Below are positions 34,301-43,065 of a stretch of DNA of 64,000 nucleotides, in pieces; the stretch's first letter is position 1; each line of letters starts with the position of its first letter. Position numbers and translations under genes: made by a program. Below the pieces are notes generated by a model that saw only the letters and a program-made list of their open reading frames with translations, was not told where the DNA came from and searched no databases. This stretch comes from Sinomicrobium pectinilyticum. GTDB lineage: Bacteria > Bacteroidota > Bacteroidia > Flavobacteriales > Flavobacteriaceae. The stretch is from the NCBI RefSeq assembly GCF_003725735.1, contig NZ_RJTM01000029.1, positions 124,001-188,000 of the forward strand. Reading direction: 5' to 3'.

Positions 34301-35452
34301 TCAGTCAGTTATTTTTCTCGGGATGTTTTTGGAAAGCCTTGCCAGGAGTTCATAATTGAGCTGGTCACTATATTCGCTGAAGGATGCTACAGACATAGTG
34401 TCCTTCCCCTGAGTACCGATCATCATTACTTCATCTCCCTTTTTGAGGGTGGGAATTTCGGAGACATCAACGATCATCATGTTCATGCCTACGGTGCCGA
34501 TGACCACACATCTCCTGCCATGTATCAGCACCCGTCCCTGGTTGCTGAGAGAACGGCTGTAGCCATGGGAATACCCGACGGGCACGACGGCGATTTTCAT
34601 TTTCTGCCGGGCCATGAACGAAGTACCATAACCTATGAAATCCCCGGTTTTTACCTTTTTGATACTCATAACCTCACTTTTCCAGGTGATGACCCTGCAA
34701 AGCGGGTCGGTTTTGGTCTTTCGCTTGTTCAGGAAACTGACAAATGTTTCAGGGCTGGGCCACAGCCCGTATTGCATAATACCTATACGCACCATATCCA
34801 TACGTGTTTCCGGATAGACCATAGCCGCGGCAGAGCATGCCGTATGGCATATTTCAGGGTCAAGTCCTTCCCCGCTGAACAGGCTGCGTACCTTTTTATA
34901 AACCCTTATCTGTTCTGTAACCCGGTAATGATTGGCTACACTTTCCGCTCCTGCGTAATGTGTGCATAACCCTTTGAATTCCAGATGATCCTTTTCTGTT
35001 TGTAATAGCCGTATTACCCCCGGGATTTCCCGAATACCGAAACCCGTACGGTTCATGCCGGTTTCAACCTCGATATGTATTCCTGCTTTTTTATGTAATC
35101 TTTTCGCCGCCTTAATGGCTTTTTGAAGCCGGTCCTTCTCAAAGACAAAAAAGGAGACCCCGTTGGCAATGGCCCAGGATATGGCATCGTCTTCCATAAA
35201 TCCCATGATCATTACCTCCGTATTTTTTTTCGTGACCTCCTTTACCTTTCTGGCCTCGTCGGAATCGAAAACGGAAAAGTGATCTATACCGCAACGTGAT
35301 GCCATATGAACGAATTCTTGTATGCCATGACCATAAGCATTGCCTTTGACCACAGAAGATATCCTGACGTCCCGGCCTAAAGTCCTTTTCAGGAAATGCA
35401 GGTTCTTTTTCAGTGCGGAAAGACTTAATTCTATGGTGGAATTAGTGTGCAT
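34301..35452 (-). CDS. alr: alanine racemase
   Basis: A 383-residue PLP enzyme that interconverts L- and D-alanine for peptidoglycan. The PLP Lys is Lys36 in SSVVKGNAYGHG. Other marks: VETGMNRTGFGI, LCTHYAGAES, MVRIGIMQYGLWPS, and the C-terminal-domain active-site Tyr in DFIGYGTSF, followed by PVGYSHGYSRSLSN and GTVGMNMMIVDVS. It begins 1 base after the stop codon of the M20 peptidase gene on the same strand, so the two are co-transcribed. ddl, the next enzyme of the D-alanine branch, is encoded at 41240-42217 in this window. Confidence 0.95.
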   Translation of the reverse strand: MHTNSTIELSLSALKKNLHFLKRTLGRDVRISSVVKGNAYGHGIQEFVHMASRCGIDHFSVFDSDEARKVKEVTKKNTEVMIMGFMEDDAISWAIANGVSFFVFEKDRLQKAIKAAKRLHKKAGIHIEVETGMNRTGFGIREIPGVIRLLQTEKDHLEFKGLCTHYAGAESVANHYRVTEQIRVYKKVRSLFSGEGLDPEICHTACSAAAMVYPETRMDMVRIGIMQYGLWPSPETFVSFLNKRKTKTDPLCRVITWKSEVMSIKKVKTGDFIGYGTSFMARQKMKIAVVPVGYSHGYSRSLSNQGRVLIHGRRCVVIGTVGMNMMIVDVSEIPTLKKGDEVMMIGTQGKDTMSVASFSEYSDQLNYELLARLSKNIPRKITD

Positions 35453-35453
35453 A

Positions 35454-36611
35454 TTATCTGTCGGATATTATTTTTTGGATTATGTGGTAAAACATCTGCA
35501 CCCCTGTGGAAATTATCCCGTCCGGAAAATCATAATCCGGATTGTGCAGGGCAGGGGTATTTTCTCCTGCTCCCAATCCGAACAGTGCCCCCGGATATTT
35601 CTGGGTAAACAGTCCGAAGTCTTCACCCCAGCCGAAAGGCGTGTCTTTTTCATACAGGTCAAATCCCTGTTGTCCGGCGACCTCACGTATATATTGGATT
35701 GCTTTCGGGTGGTTTTCATTTGCAGGAAACCCCTGGGTCCAGGAAATGTAGGGTTTCAGGCCATATCGCTGTGCTGTCTCCCTCGCGATCTTTTCGGCAG
35801 TTCCGGCTGTGGTCTTCATCCTGTTATTGTCTTTACAGCGGATGGTAAAATGGACCTCGCCCTCCCCGGCGGAGATACCATAAGCTTTTTCACCCATCCG
35901 GAGGTATATGGGGGCCACCTGACAGAAATCATCGGAAGCTATATCCGGCTGCACCAGGGCCTGGAATTGCCGGATGATATCCGCAATGGCAGAAGCCGGA
36001 TTAATACCTTTTTCCGGTTCGCCCGCATGGGCGGTCTTTCCTTTCAGCATGATGATAATACTGTGGACCGCCGGAGTAAATGTCCCTTCTTTAATAACGA
36101 TCTGCCCCTCGGGGAACGAAGGGAGGTTGTGCAGGGCAAAGACATAATCCGGATCCATATCTCCGAACCTGTTATCGGCAAGAACACACTTTGCCCCGTT
36201 ACCATCTTCTTCCGACGGCTGGAACAGCAGTATAACCCGCCCTTTTTCCGGGCGATAACGGTGCAATAGTACTGCCAGCCCGGCAACTATGGCCATATGA
36301 CCATCATGGCCGCATTTATGGGATATGCCCGGAGTTCCTGAGCGATGGAGAAATGTGTTGACCTCGGGAATGGGCAAAGCATCCAGTTCACACCGTATGA
36401 GCACGGTCTTCCCTCTTTCCGTTCCTTTGTAAATGGCCGCAATCCCAGTTCCGCCAAGATGCGTCACAACCTGGTCCGGGGTATGCTTCCGGAGGAAGGA
36501 CAGTATGGTCTTTGCCGTTTCATGTTCTTTTCCCGATACTTCCGGGTGGCGGTGCAGGTATTTCCGGAGTCGGGTAAGTCTTTCCGTGTCGATATGGATG
36601 TCGGTCGTCAT
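35454..36611 (-). CDS. M20-family metallo-amidohydrolase (M20D, N-acyl amino acid hydrolase-like)
   Basis: A 385-residue cytoplasmic enzyme without signal peptide. Metal and catalytic motifs: RCELDALPIPE, SHKCGHDGHMAI (Cys and His ligands), LLFQPSEEDGNGA (catalytic Glu and ligand), FALHNLPSFPEG and a C-terminal LFGLGAG. The dimerisation domain occupies about 185-295. M20D members hydrolyse N-acetyl- or N-acyl-amino acids, hippurate or indole-acetyl amides; the substrate here is not determined. Its position directly before alr (1-base gap) hints at a link to amino-acid or peptidoglycan turnover, which is inference. Confidence 0.9.
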   Translation of the reverse strand: MTTDIHIDTERLTRLRKYLHRHPEVSGKEHETAKTILSFLRKHTPDQVVTHLGGTGIAAIYKGTERGKTVLIRCELDALPIPEVNTFLHRSGTPGISHKCGHDGHMAIVAGLAVLLHRYRPEKGRVILLFQPSEEDGNGAKCVLADNRFGDMDPDYVFALHNLPSFPEGQIVIKEGTFTPAVHSIIIMLKGKTAHAGEPEKGINPASAIADIIRQFQALVQPDIASDDFCQVAPIYLRMGEKAYGISAGEGEVHFTIRCKDNNRMKTTAGTAEKIARETAQRYGLKPYISWTQGFPANENHPKAIQYIREVAGQQGFDLYEKDTPFGWGEDFGLFTQKYPGALFGLGAGENTPALHNPDYDFPDGIISTGVQMFYHIIQKIISDR

Positions 36612-36757
36612 AAAGGATGTTTTTTCAGGGGGAAACCCGGAATCTGACGGAATGCGGTCTTACTAAAATAATAAATTAAAGAAGAACGGAACAACGATCG
36701 GGCAGAAAAGTCCGTTCCCGGTATTTCCCGCCATTTCGGGAAGGTCTTTTCAGATTT

Positions 36758-36790
36758 TTTGCGTATTTTATTGGCAAACAAATACTTTTG
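36758..36790 (+). promoter_or_regulatory. promoter abutting the mscS-like start codon
   Basis: TTTG (36758-36761), a 21-base spacer and TACTTTTG (36783-36790) match the consensus. The ATG at 36793 is only two bases downstream, so the transcript would start at or after the annotated ATG. Confidence 0.55.
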
Positions 36791-36792
36791 CT

Positions 36793-37755
36793 ATGAAAAT
36801 ATCCCTGAAAAATCTCAAAAAATTCCTGTTACCCATCCTGATTTTTGTTGTGTCCCTCACCATTTCCATGTTAAAAACTACGTTTTACGGGATTAACGCG
36901 GAATTGGGACGGATAATGGAAAAGGCGGGAGCGATCCTGCTTATTGCCAGTTTTGCCTGGGCAGCCATAGTAGCTACGCATATGGCTAAAAGAATATTTC
37001 TGCGGCATACGGATATTACTGTTGCGGACAACCTGCATTCGCGGAAACTCTATACCCAGTACACCATTATCGAAAGGATTATCGTATTTATTATTATTCT
37101 TGTGGCTATAGCCTTTGTATTGATGTCATTTGAGAATATCCGCAGGATAGGGATCAGCATTTTTGCATCGGCCGGGATAGCAGGCATCATACTCGGGCTT
37201 GCGGCGCAGAAAGTCTTCGGCTCCATGCTTGCCGGTCTGCAGATAGCCTTTACCCAGCCTATCCGGATGGATGACGTGGTTATCGTTGAAGGCGAATGGG
37301 GCCGTATAGAAGAAATTACCCTTACCTATGTGGTCATAAAAATATGGGACCTGCGCAGACTTGTGGTACCCTCCACTTATTTTATAGAGCATCCGTTCCA
37401 GAACTGGACGCGTACAAGTGCCGAACTGCTGGGGACGGTCTTTATCTATACCGATTATTCCGTGGATTTTGACAGGGTCAGGGAAGAGCTTACACGGCTT
37501 CTGGAAAGTTCTCAACTCTGGGACGGTAAAGTAAATGTACTGCAGGTGACCGATGCCAAAGAAAACAGGGTAGAGGTACGCGCCCTGATGAGCACGCGGA
37601 ACTCTTCGGACGGATGGGACCTGCGGGTATATGTCCGCGAACATCTGCTGCTCTTTCTGCAAAGAGAATTTCCCGATAGCCTTCCCAAAACCAGGGTGTA
37701 TGTGGAAAATAATAGACCCGAAAGCAGGAATTCGGGTTCCGCCTTAAATTCCTGA
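36793..37755 (+). CDS. mechanosensitive ion channel (MscS) family protein
   Basis: A 320-residue membrane protein with an N-terminal helix (~11-30), further helices at ~43-65 and ~92-112, and the pore helix at ~117-142 with GISIFASAGIAGIILGLAAQKV. The beta domain follows (QPIRMDDVVIVEGEWGRIEEI, then VPSTYFIEHPFQNWT) and a C-terminal alpha/beta domain to ~310. This is the small MscS layout; such channels relieve osmotic downshock. A promoter lies so close to the ATG that either the mRNA is leaderless or translation starts later, for example at Met26. Confidence 0.92.
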   Translation: MKISLKNLKKFLLPILIFVVSLTISMLKTTFYGINAELGRIMEKAGAILLIASFAWAAIVATHMAKRIFLRHTDITVADNLHSRKLYTQYTIIERIIVFIIILVAIAFVLMSFENIRRIGISIFASAGIAGIILGLAAQKVFGSMLAGLQIAFTQPIRMDDVVIVEGEWGRIEEITLTYVVIKIWDLRRLVVPSTYFIEHPFQNWTRTSAELLGTVFIYTDYSVDFDRVREELTRLLESSQLWDGKVNVLQVTDAKENRVEVRALMSTRNSSDGWDLRVYVREHLLLFLQREFPDSLPKTRVYVENNRPESRNSGSALNS

Positions 37756-37834
37756 CACCACTTAAAAAATACTTGTCAATTTTTCGGTTGCAGGCTCATG
37801 CCGTATTTTGTCCCTTTGTTTCAAAATAAAAATC

Positions 37835-38623
37835 ATGAGCAGATACGAAAAATTTTTAGAATTACATGATCAGCCCGTACCTTTATTTCTCGGTAATGTC
37901 TGGGACGTGAAAAGTGCCGTTATCATGGAACAGCAGGGATTTAGGGCTCTTGGAACATCAAGTGCCGCAATTTCCCACATGCTGGGATATGAAGACGGGG
38001 AAAACCTGTCTTTTGACGAATTGCTGTTTGTGGTAAAGCGGATCGCCGCTAAAACCGGGCTGCCCTTGTCCGTGGATATCGAAGGAGGGTACGGAAGAGA
38101 GATATCCCGGGTTATAGAGAACCTGGAAAAACTCTTCGAACTGGGAGTTGTAGGGATAAATATAGAGGACTCACGTATGGAAGAGGAGAGAGTATTGCTT
38201 CCTGCCGGGGATTTCAGCGAATATCTCCGGGAAATAAAAAAATATCTGGAACGGAAAGATATGAATATGTTCATCAATGCGAGGACGGACACTTTTCTCC
38301 TCGGGACTCCCTCTCCCCGGGAGGAAACGGTAAGGAGAGCAAAACTATACGGGGAGGCGGGGGCAGACGGGGTGTTTGTCCCCTGTATCGTTGAGGAAGA
38401 AGATATACGGTGTGTTGTATCTACTACGGCGCTCCCGGTGAATGTTATGTGTGTGCCGGGCCTGCCTCCTTTTGACCTGCTGCGCGGGTTGGGGGTCAGG
38501 CGGATCAGTATGGGGAATTTTATGCATGCCCGGTTAATGGATATATTGAAACATCAGGCGGACAAAATACGGACAGAGGGTTCGTTTAAAAACATATTCG
38601 AAAATGCTGGTAACGGAGAATGA
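37835..38623 (+). CDS. isocitrate lyase / PEP mutase superfamily protein
   Basis: The start is set at ATG 37835 (MSRYEKFLELHDQP); a TTG upstream in frame is less likely. The 262-residue protein is a (beta/alpha)8 enzyme. Family marks are FLGNVWDVKSAVIMEQQG, ALGTSSAAISHMLG, PLSVDIEGGYG (metal-binding Asp/Glu), VGINIEDS, INARTDTF and MCVPGLPPFDLLRGLGVRRIS. The loop Cys typical of isocitrate lyases is absent, which points to the PEP mutase/oxaloacetate hydrolase-like side. It overlaps the following ada gene by 20 bases. The real reaction is unknown. Confidence 0.87.
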   Translation: MSRYEKFLELHDQPVPLFLGNVWDVKSAVIMEQQGFRALGTSSAAISHMLGYEDGENLSFDELLFVVKRIAAKTGLPLSVDIEGGYGREISRVIENLEKLFELGVVGINIEDSRMEEERVLLPAGDFSEYLREIKKYLERKDMNMFINARTDTFLLGTPSPREETVRRAKLYGEAGADGVFVPCIVEEEDIRCVVSTTALPVNVMCVPGLPPFDLLRGLGVRRISMGNFMHARLMDILKHQADKIRTEGSFKNIFENAGNGE

Positions 38624-39656
38624 TAAAATAGAACGGTTTTATAAAGCCCTTATCGAAAGGGACAGCCGTTATCTCGGAATTTTTTACGTATGTGTAAAGA
38701 CCACGAAAATATTTTGTATTGCTACCTGTCGTGCGAGGAAGCCCAAACAGGAAAATATATTCTTCTGCACTACTGCCGGAGATGCCCTGTTGCACGGCTA
38801 CCGCCCGTGTAAAGTATGTTGTCCTATGGAGAATGTAGATGAACCTCCGGAAAATGTAAAAGAACTGATGCAGATGACCGCAGCAGATCCCGAAAAGAAA
38901 ATTTCGGATGATGACATTCGCCAAATGGGATACACCCCCGAAAAAATCCGCAGGTGGTTTAAAAAACATCACGGGATTACTTTTCAGGCATACCAGCGGA
39001 TGATCCGGATAAACACGGCATTTGTTCAATTGAAAAACGGTAACCGCGTCACAGATTCCGCCTTTGATTCCGGGTACGGATCTTTAAGCGGTTTTGGTTC
39101 GGCCTTTAAAAATATTTTCGGGGTTCCCCCGGAAGACGCTTCCGGAAGAAATGTTATCTATATACACAGGTTTACCACCCCGCTGGGGCCTATGTTTGCC
39201 TGTGCTACGGAAACGGGCCTTTGTCTTCTTGAATTTACGGACCGCAGAATGCTGGAGTATGAGTTCAGGGACTTGTCCCGCCGGCTCGGGGCAGTCATTA
39301 TTTCCGGAAGTAATGCCCATCTCGAATCTACGGAACAGCAGGTAGGAGAATATTTCAGAGGAGAGCGAAAAGCATTTGACATTCCCCTGTTAACTCCCGG
39401 AACGGATTTTCAGCAGAAGGTATGGCAAAAGCTTATTGAAGTACCTTATGGCACGACCAGTACTTACGGACAGCAGGCCATGGCCATGGGACGGCCCACT
39501 GCGGTCCGGGCCGTTGCAAGGGCAAACGGCTATAACCGTATATCCATTATTATTCCCTGTCACCGGATTATCGGGGCGGACGGACAGTTAACCGGTTACG
39601 GAGGAGGTATTCCCCGGAAACAATGGCTGCTGGAACATGAAAAACAAAACAAATAA
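38604..39656 (+). CDS. ada: Ada-type bifunctional DNA methylphosphotriester/O6-methylguanine methyltransferase and regulator
   Basis: The protein has 350 residues in three parts. The N-terminal zinc domain has Cys38, Cys42, Cys69 and Cys72 (FCIATC, RPCKVC), at the same numbering as E. coli Ada; Cys38 accepts methyl groups from phosphotriesters. An AraC-type DNA-binding region follows (~110-170, VTDSAFDSGYGSLSGFGSAFK). The C-terminal methyltransferase has the active-site PCHR (Cys319). It repairs methylated DNA and, when methylated, activates the adaptive response. The start overlaps the preceding PEP mutase-like gene by 20 bases. No alkB or alkA gene is nearby. Confidence 0.94.
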   Translation: MLVTENDKIERFYKALIERDSRYLGIFYVCVKTTKIFCIATCRARKPKQENIFFCTTAGDALLHGYRPCKVCCPMENVDEPPENVKELMQMTAADPEKKISDDDIRQMGYTPEKIRRWFKKHHGITFQAYQRMIRINTAFVQLKNGNRVTDSAFDSGYGSLSGFGSAFKNIFGVPPEDASGRNVIYIHRFTTPLGPMFACATETGLCLLEFTDRRMLEYEFRDLSRRLGAVIISGSNAHLESTEQQVGEYFRGERKAFDIPLLTPGTDFQQKVWQKLIEVPYGTTSTYGQQAMAMGRPTAVRAVARANGYNRISIIIPCHRIIGADGQLTGYGGGIPRKQWLLEHEKQNK

Positions 39657-39725
39657 ATAGCAGGAGTTGTAACAATTTTATTTTTCTTTATACTTATAAT
39701 TGTATCAATCTTAGAAATAAAACCA

Positions 39726-40526
39726 ATGACAGCACACGAAATTGATTACCACATTTACGGCGAGGAAATGCAATATGTGGAAATAGAGCTGGACCCGCAG
39801 GAGGCCATTGTAGCCGAAGCAGGCAGTTTTATGATGATGGATAACGGTATAAGTATGGATACCATCTTCGGAGATGGCTCCAATCAGGAGAAGGGTGTAT
39901 TGGGGAAATTGTTTTCTGCCGGGAAACGCCTGTTAACCGGGGAGAGTCTTTTCATGACTGTTTTCCTGAATGCGGAAACCGGAAAGAAAAAGGTGAGCTT
40001 CGCTTCTCCGTACCCTGGGAAGATAGTTCCGATAGACCTTACCAACTACGGCGGTAAATTTGTGTGCCAGAAAGATGCTTTTCTCTGCGCAGCAAAAGGG
40101 GTAAGTGTGGGAATTGAATTTTCCAAGCGCCTGGGAAGAGGTTTCTTTGGTGGTGAAGGTTTCATTATGCAGAAGCTGGAAGGGGATGGTATGGCCTTTG
40201 TCCATGCCGGTGGAACTATGGCGAGAAAGGAACTGACCCCGGGAGAGGTGTTAAAAGTAGATACGGGCTGTATCGTGGGCTTTACCAAAGATGTGGATTA
40301 CAATATAGAATTCGTAGGAGGAATAAAGAACACCGTCTTCGGGGGTGAAGGACTTTTCTTTGCTACATTGCGTGGTCCCGGAGTGGTATATGTACAGTCG
40401 CTTCCGTTCAGCAGGCTTGCCAGCAGGGTATGGGCCGCAGCACCACAGGGAGGTGGAAAGGATAAGGGGGAAGGAAGTGTGCTGGGTGGCCTCGGAGATA
40501 TTCTCAGTGGGGATAACCGGTTTTAA
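39726..40526 (+). CDS. AIM24 / TIGR00266 family protein
   Basis: A 266-residue protein of the AIM24 family, a beta-rich fold related to the tryptophan RNA-binding attenuation proteins. Marks: VEIELDPQEAIVAEAGSFMM at the N-terminus, FLNAETGKKKVSFASPYPGK, RGFFGGEGFIMQKLEGDG, and the late GGEGLFFATLRGPGVVYVQS. The C-terminal tail is Gly-rich and flexible (GGGKDKGEGSVLGG). The function of bacterial members is unknown. It is monocistronic by appearance; the region after it holds a large inverted repeat. Confidence 0.92.
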   Translation: MTAHEIDYHIYGEEMQYVEIELDPQEAIVAEAGSFMMMDNGISMDTIFGDGSNQEKGVLGKLFSAGKRLLTGESLFMTVFLNAETGKKKVSFASPYPGKIVPIDLTNYGGKFVCQKDAFLCAAKGVSVGIEFSKRLGRGFFGGEGFIMQKLEGDGMAFVHAGGTMARKELTPGEVLKVDTGCIVGFTKDVDYNIEFVGGIKNTVFGGEGLFFATLRGPGVVYVQSLPFSRLASRVWAAAPQGGGKDKGEGSVLGGLGDILSGDNRF

Positions 40527-40531
40527 AAATG

Positions 40532-40717
40532 TGATAATTAGCCAATGAGGTAATGCGATAATTCAGTAATTTGAATTTAAGGATGTTGCCTGAATAACTC
40601 CATAGCTCAATAACCAGAGGGTAATTTTATTGTTTGTCAAAACCTATGGATGTCAAGGCGATAGTAGTTTAGTTATTAACAAGTCAATAACTTCATTATC
40701 CCATTGGCTAATTATCA
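40532..40717. repeat. inverted-repeat-bounded intergenic element
   Basis: The left arm (40532-40555, TGATAATTAGCCAATGAGG...) and the right arm (40694-40717) are inverted copies matching at 22 of 24 positions. They bound about 186 bases of AT-rich non-coding sequence between the convergent AIM24 and coaD genes. There is no open reading frame inside and no obvious target-site duplication. Confidence 0.65.
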
Positions 40718-40736
40718 AATCGGCACATTGACCCGT

Positions 40737-41195
40737 TTATTCCTTTACCCTTACAGTGTCCGGTACCAGTCCGGTATAATCTCCGCCATTGCGGATAACA
40801 TCCCGAACAATCGAAGAACTGATATAGGATTTCCCGGAAGAAGTGAGCAAAAATACAGTTTCTATTTCCGATAATTTCCGGTTGGTGTGTGCAATGGCCT
40901 TCTCAAATTCGAAGTCTGCCGGGTTGCGCAGCCCTCTCAGGATAAACTGGGCATTTATTTTTTTACAGAAATCCACGGTAAGCCCTTCATAGGTCATGAC
41001 CTTGATTTTCGGGACATCCCGGAAAGCTTCTTCAATGAACTGTTTCCTCTCTTCAACAGAGAACATGTACTTTTTTTCGGCATTGATACCTATGGCAATG
41101 ACCAGTTCGTCAAACAAGGTGAGTCCCCTGGTAATAATATCGTAATGTCCTAAGGTAATGGGATCAAAAGATCCCGGAAAAATAGCTCGCTTCAT
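40737..41195 (-). CDS. coaD: phosphopantetheine adenylyltransferase
   Basis: A 152-residue nucleotidyltransferase that makes dephospho-CoA from 4'-phosphopantetheine and ATP. Marks: AIFPGSFDPITLGHYDII with the TxGH motif at residues 14-17, FILRGLRNPADFEFE, and the ISSSIVRDVIRNGGD motif (ISSTxVR type). Length equals that of typical CoaD. It lies 44 bases downstream of ddl on the same strand, probably in one operon. Nothing is unusual. Confidence 0.96.
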   Translation of the reverse strand: MKRAIFPGSFDPITLGHYDIITRGLTLFDELVIAIGINAEKKYMFSVEERKQFIEEAFRDVPKIKVMTYEGLTVDFCKKINAQFILRGLRNPADFEFEKAIAHTNRKLSEIETVFLLTSSGKSYISSSIVRDVIRNGGDYTGLVPDTVRVKE

Positions 41196-41239
41196 GATTT
41201 CTGGATCGGAGTTGTTGTCTTTTCTTCTTTTAAATATAA

Positions 41240-42217
41240 CTATTTTTTCAGAGCCTCTTCCACCGCGTTGTTAAAAAGTTCTTTAAGGGATATACCTGCA
41301 ACACCTGCCTGCTGCGGCAAAATACTTTCCGTAGTAAGTCCGGGGATGGTATTTATTTCCAACAGGTGCGGAATATCGTTTACTATAATGTATTCACTTC
41401 GGCTGAAGCCTTTTAATTTCAGGATATCGTAAACCTTTTTCGCTATTTCCGATACTTTTGCGGTCATTTCCGCGGATAATCGCGCCGGGGTTATTTCCTG
41501 GGACTGACCGAGATATTTGGCATTGTAGTCAAAAAAGTCGTTTTCCGAAACTATTTCCGTAACAGGCAGAACCATCGTCTCTCCCCGGTACTGAATGACG
41601 CCCACGGAAACTTCCGTCCCGTCGAGAAAAGATTCTATAATAATTTCGTCATCTTCCTTAAAGGAATATTCTATGGCCCGGGGGAGGTCCTCCTCCTTAT
41701 GTACTTTGGAAACCCCGAAGCTGGAGCCGGCCTTGTTGGCCTTGACAAAACACGGAAGACCTACTTTGGCTACAATATAACTGGTATTAATGATATCTCC
41801 CTTATTGATATAGAAAGAAGCAGCACACGGAATGCCATATGCTTTCAGTACGGAAAGACAATCCCTTTTGTTAAACGTAAGGGCAGCCTGGTAAAATCCG
41901 CAGGAAGTATGCGGAATGTTCAGGAGGTCCAGGTAGGCTTGTATGTAACCGTCCTCACCGGGTGACCCGTGTATGGCGATGAAAACAGCATCGAAATTTA
42001 TTTTTTCACCCTTCGGTGAAATGCTGAAATCGTGTTTGTCTACCGGGAATTCAGCTTCATTATCGTCTACATACACCCATTTGTCCGGGAAGATATGGAC
42101 CCGGAAAAGATTGTAAATTTCACGGTTCAGGTGCTGGTATACTACATTACCGCTTTTTAGGGAAATCTGGTATTCGCTGGAATACCCCCCCATCAGAATA
42201 GCAATATTTTTTTTCAT
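41240..42217 (-). CDS. ddl: D-alanine--D-alanine ligase
   Basis: A 325-residue ATP-grasp enzyme that forms D-Ala-D-Ala for peptidoglycan. Marks: N-terminal NIAILMGGYSSEYQISLKSG, IHGSPGEDGYIQAYLDLL, CFVKANKAGSSFGVSKV, the ATP-grasp EVSVGVIQY strand and the C-terminal HLLEINTIPGLT that carries the Mg-binding Glu and Asn. It is divergent from the PASTA-protein gene. Together with alr (34301-35452) it gives the window two of the D-alanine branch steps. A -7-like TACTTTTG is placed 36 bases upstream. Confidence 0.96.
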   Translation of the reverse strand: MKKNIAILMGGYSSEYQISLKSGNVVYQHLNREIYNLFRVHIFPDKWVYVDDNEAEFPVDKHDFSISPKGEKINFDAVFIAIHGSPGEDGYIQAYLDLLNIPHTSCGFYQAALTFNKRDCLSVLKAYGIPCAASFYINKGDIINTSYIVAKVGLPCFVKANKAGSSFGVSKVHKEEDLPRAIEYSFKEDDEIIIESFLDGTEVSVGVIQYRGETMVLPVTEIVSENDFFDYNAKYLGQSQEITPARLSAEMTAKVSEIAKKVYDILKLKGFSRSEYIIVNDIPHLLEINTIPGLTTESILPQQAGVAGISLKELFNNAVEEALKK

Positions 42218-42252
42218 CGGCTACACGAAAGAGTTCCGTAAATTCGTTTAAT

Positions 42253-42260
42253 CAAAAGTA
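42253..42260 (-). promoter_or_regulatory. -7 box upstream of ddl
   Basis: TACTTTTG on the minus strand matches TAnnTTTG and ends 35 bases before the ddl start codon. The -33 element is weak (a T-run), so the call rests mainly on the -7 box. Confidence 0.5.
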
Positions 42261-42410
42261 TCATTAATAAATCAAAAGATAAAAAAACTTTTAGGATTAA
42301 ATTTGATGCCGGTAAGCGATGGCAGGTGCGTGGAACTCCCTTGGTAGTGGCGATCGGAGAGAATGACGCCCGAAGGCGGTTTCCCCTCCCGAAATAAGTA
42401 AACAGTTTCA

Positions 42411-42418
42411 TATCTTTG
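42411..42418 (+). promoter_or_regulatory. -7 box upstream of the PASTA-protein gene
   Basis: TATCTTTG matches TAnnTTTG, 17 bases before the ATG at 42436. No clear -33 TTTG is seen. Confidence 0.5.
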
Positions 42419-42435
42419 TCAACTAAATAAAGAAC

Positions 42436-43065
42436 ATGAGTATTTTTAGATTCCTGGGGAGTAAAACTTTTCTGACCCAGATAATAATAGCAGTGGTGGT
42501 ATCGGTAGCATTGGTTCTTCTCGCATTGCAATGGCTGAAGATCACAACAAATCACGGTGAGTTTGTCACCGTACCCGACCTTTCCAAGAAAACCCTGAAC
42601 GAGGTTAAGGAGACCCTCGAGAATGCGGACCTCCGTTTTGAAGTGCTGGATTCAGCCAATTTTAACCCGGGGTACCCCCGATATTCCGTTATAGAGCAGG
42701 AACCCGTAGGGGGGAGTACCGTAAAACAGAACAGAAAAATATATCTCACTATAAATCCTTCCGGATACCGGGAGGTAAGTGTACCGAATATCATACAGGT
42801 CACCAGGCGGAATGCCGAATCCATGCTCCGCGCCGTAGGATTGGAAGTCGGAAGGGTGGAATACATAGACGAGATAGGTAAAGACATGGTTTACTATATC
42901 CAATACCAGGGGAAAAAGATCGCCCCGGGAGACCAGTTTCCGAAAACCACCAAAATAGACCTCGTATGCGGGAACGGGGGGGAAGAAGAGCGGAAAAAAG
43001 AAGAAGCGGCAAAAGAGGAGGCGGAAACGGAAGATACAAATAACGAAGGTGATGGCGGAGCATAA
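42436..43065 (+). CDS. PASTA-domain membrane protein
   Basis: A 209-residue protein with one N-terminal membrane helix (~15-35, IIIAVVVSVALVLLALQWL) and two to three extracytoplasmic PASTA repeats: VTVPDLSKKTLNEVKETLE at ~48, VSVPNIIQVTRRNAESMLR at ~115, and a weaker third from ~150. The C-terminal tail is very acidic and lysine-rich (about residues 185-209). There is no kinase domain, unlike PASTA kinases of Gram-positive bacteria. PASTA modules bind peptidoglycan fragments or beta-lactams. The end overlaps the start of rluD by about 14 bases; ddl is divergent upstream. Confidence 0.9.
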   Translation: MSIFRFLGSKTFLTQIIIAVVVSVALVLLALQWLKITTNHGEFVTVPDLSKKTLNEVKETLENADLRFEVLDSANFNPGYPRYSVIEQEPVGGSTVKQNRKIYLTINPSGYREVSVPNIIQVTRRNAESMLRAVGLEVGRVEYIDEIGKDMVYYIQYQGKKIAPGDQFPKTTKIDLVCGNGGEEERKKEEAAKEEAETEDTNNEGDGGA

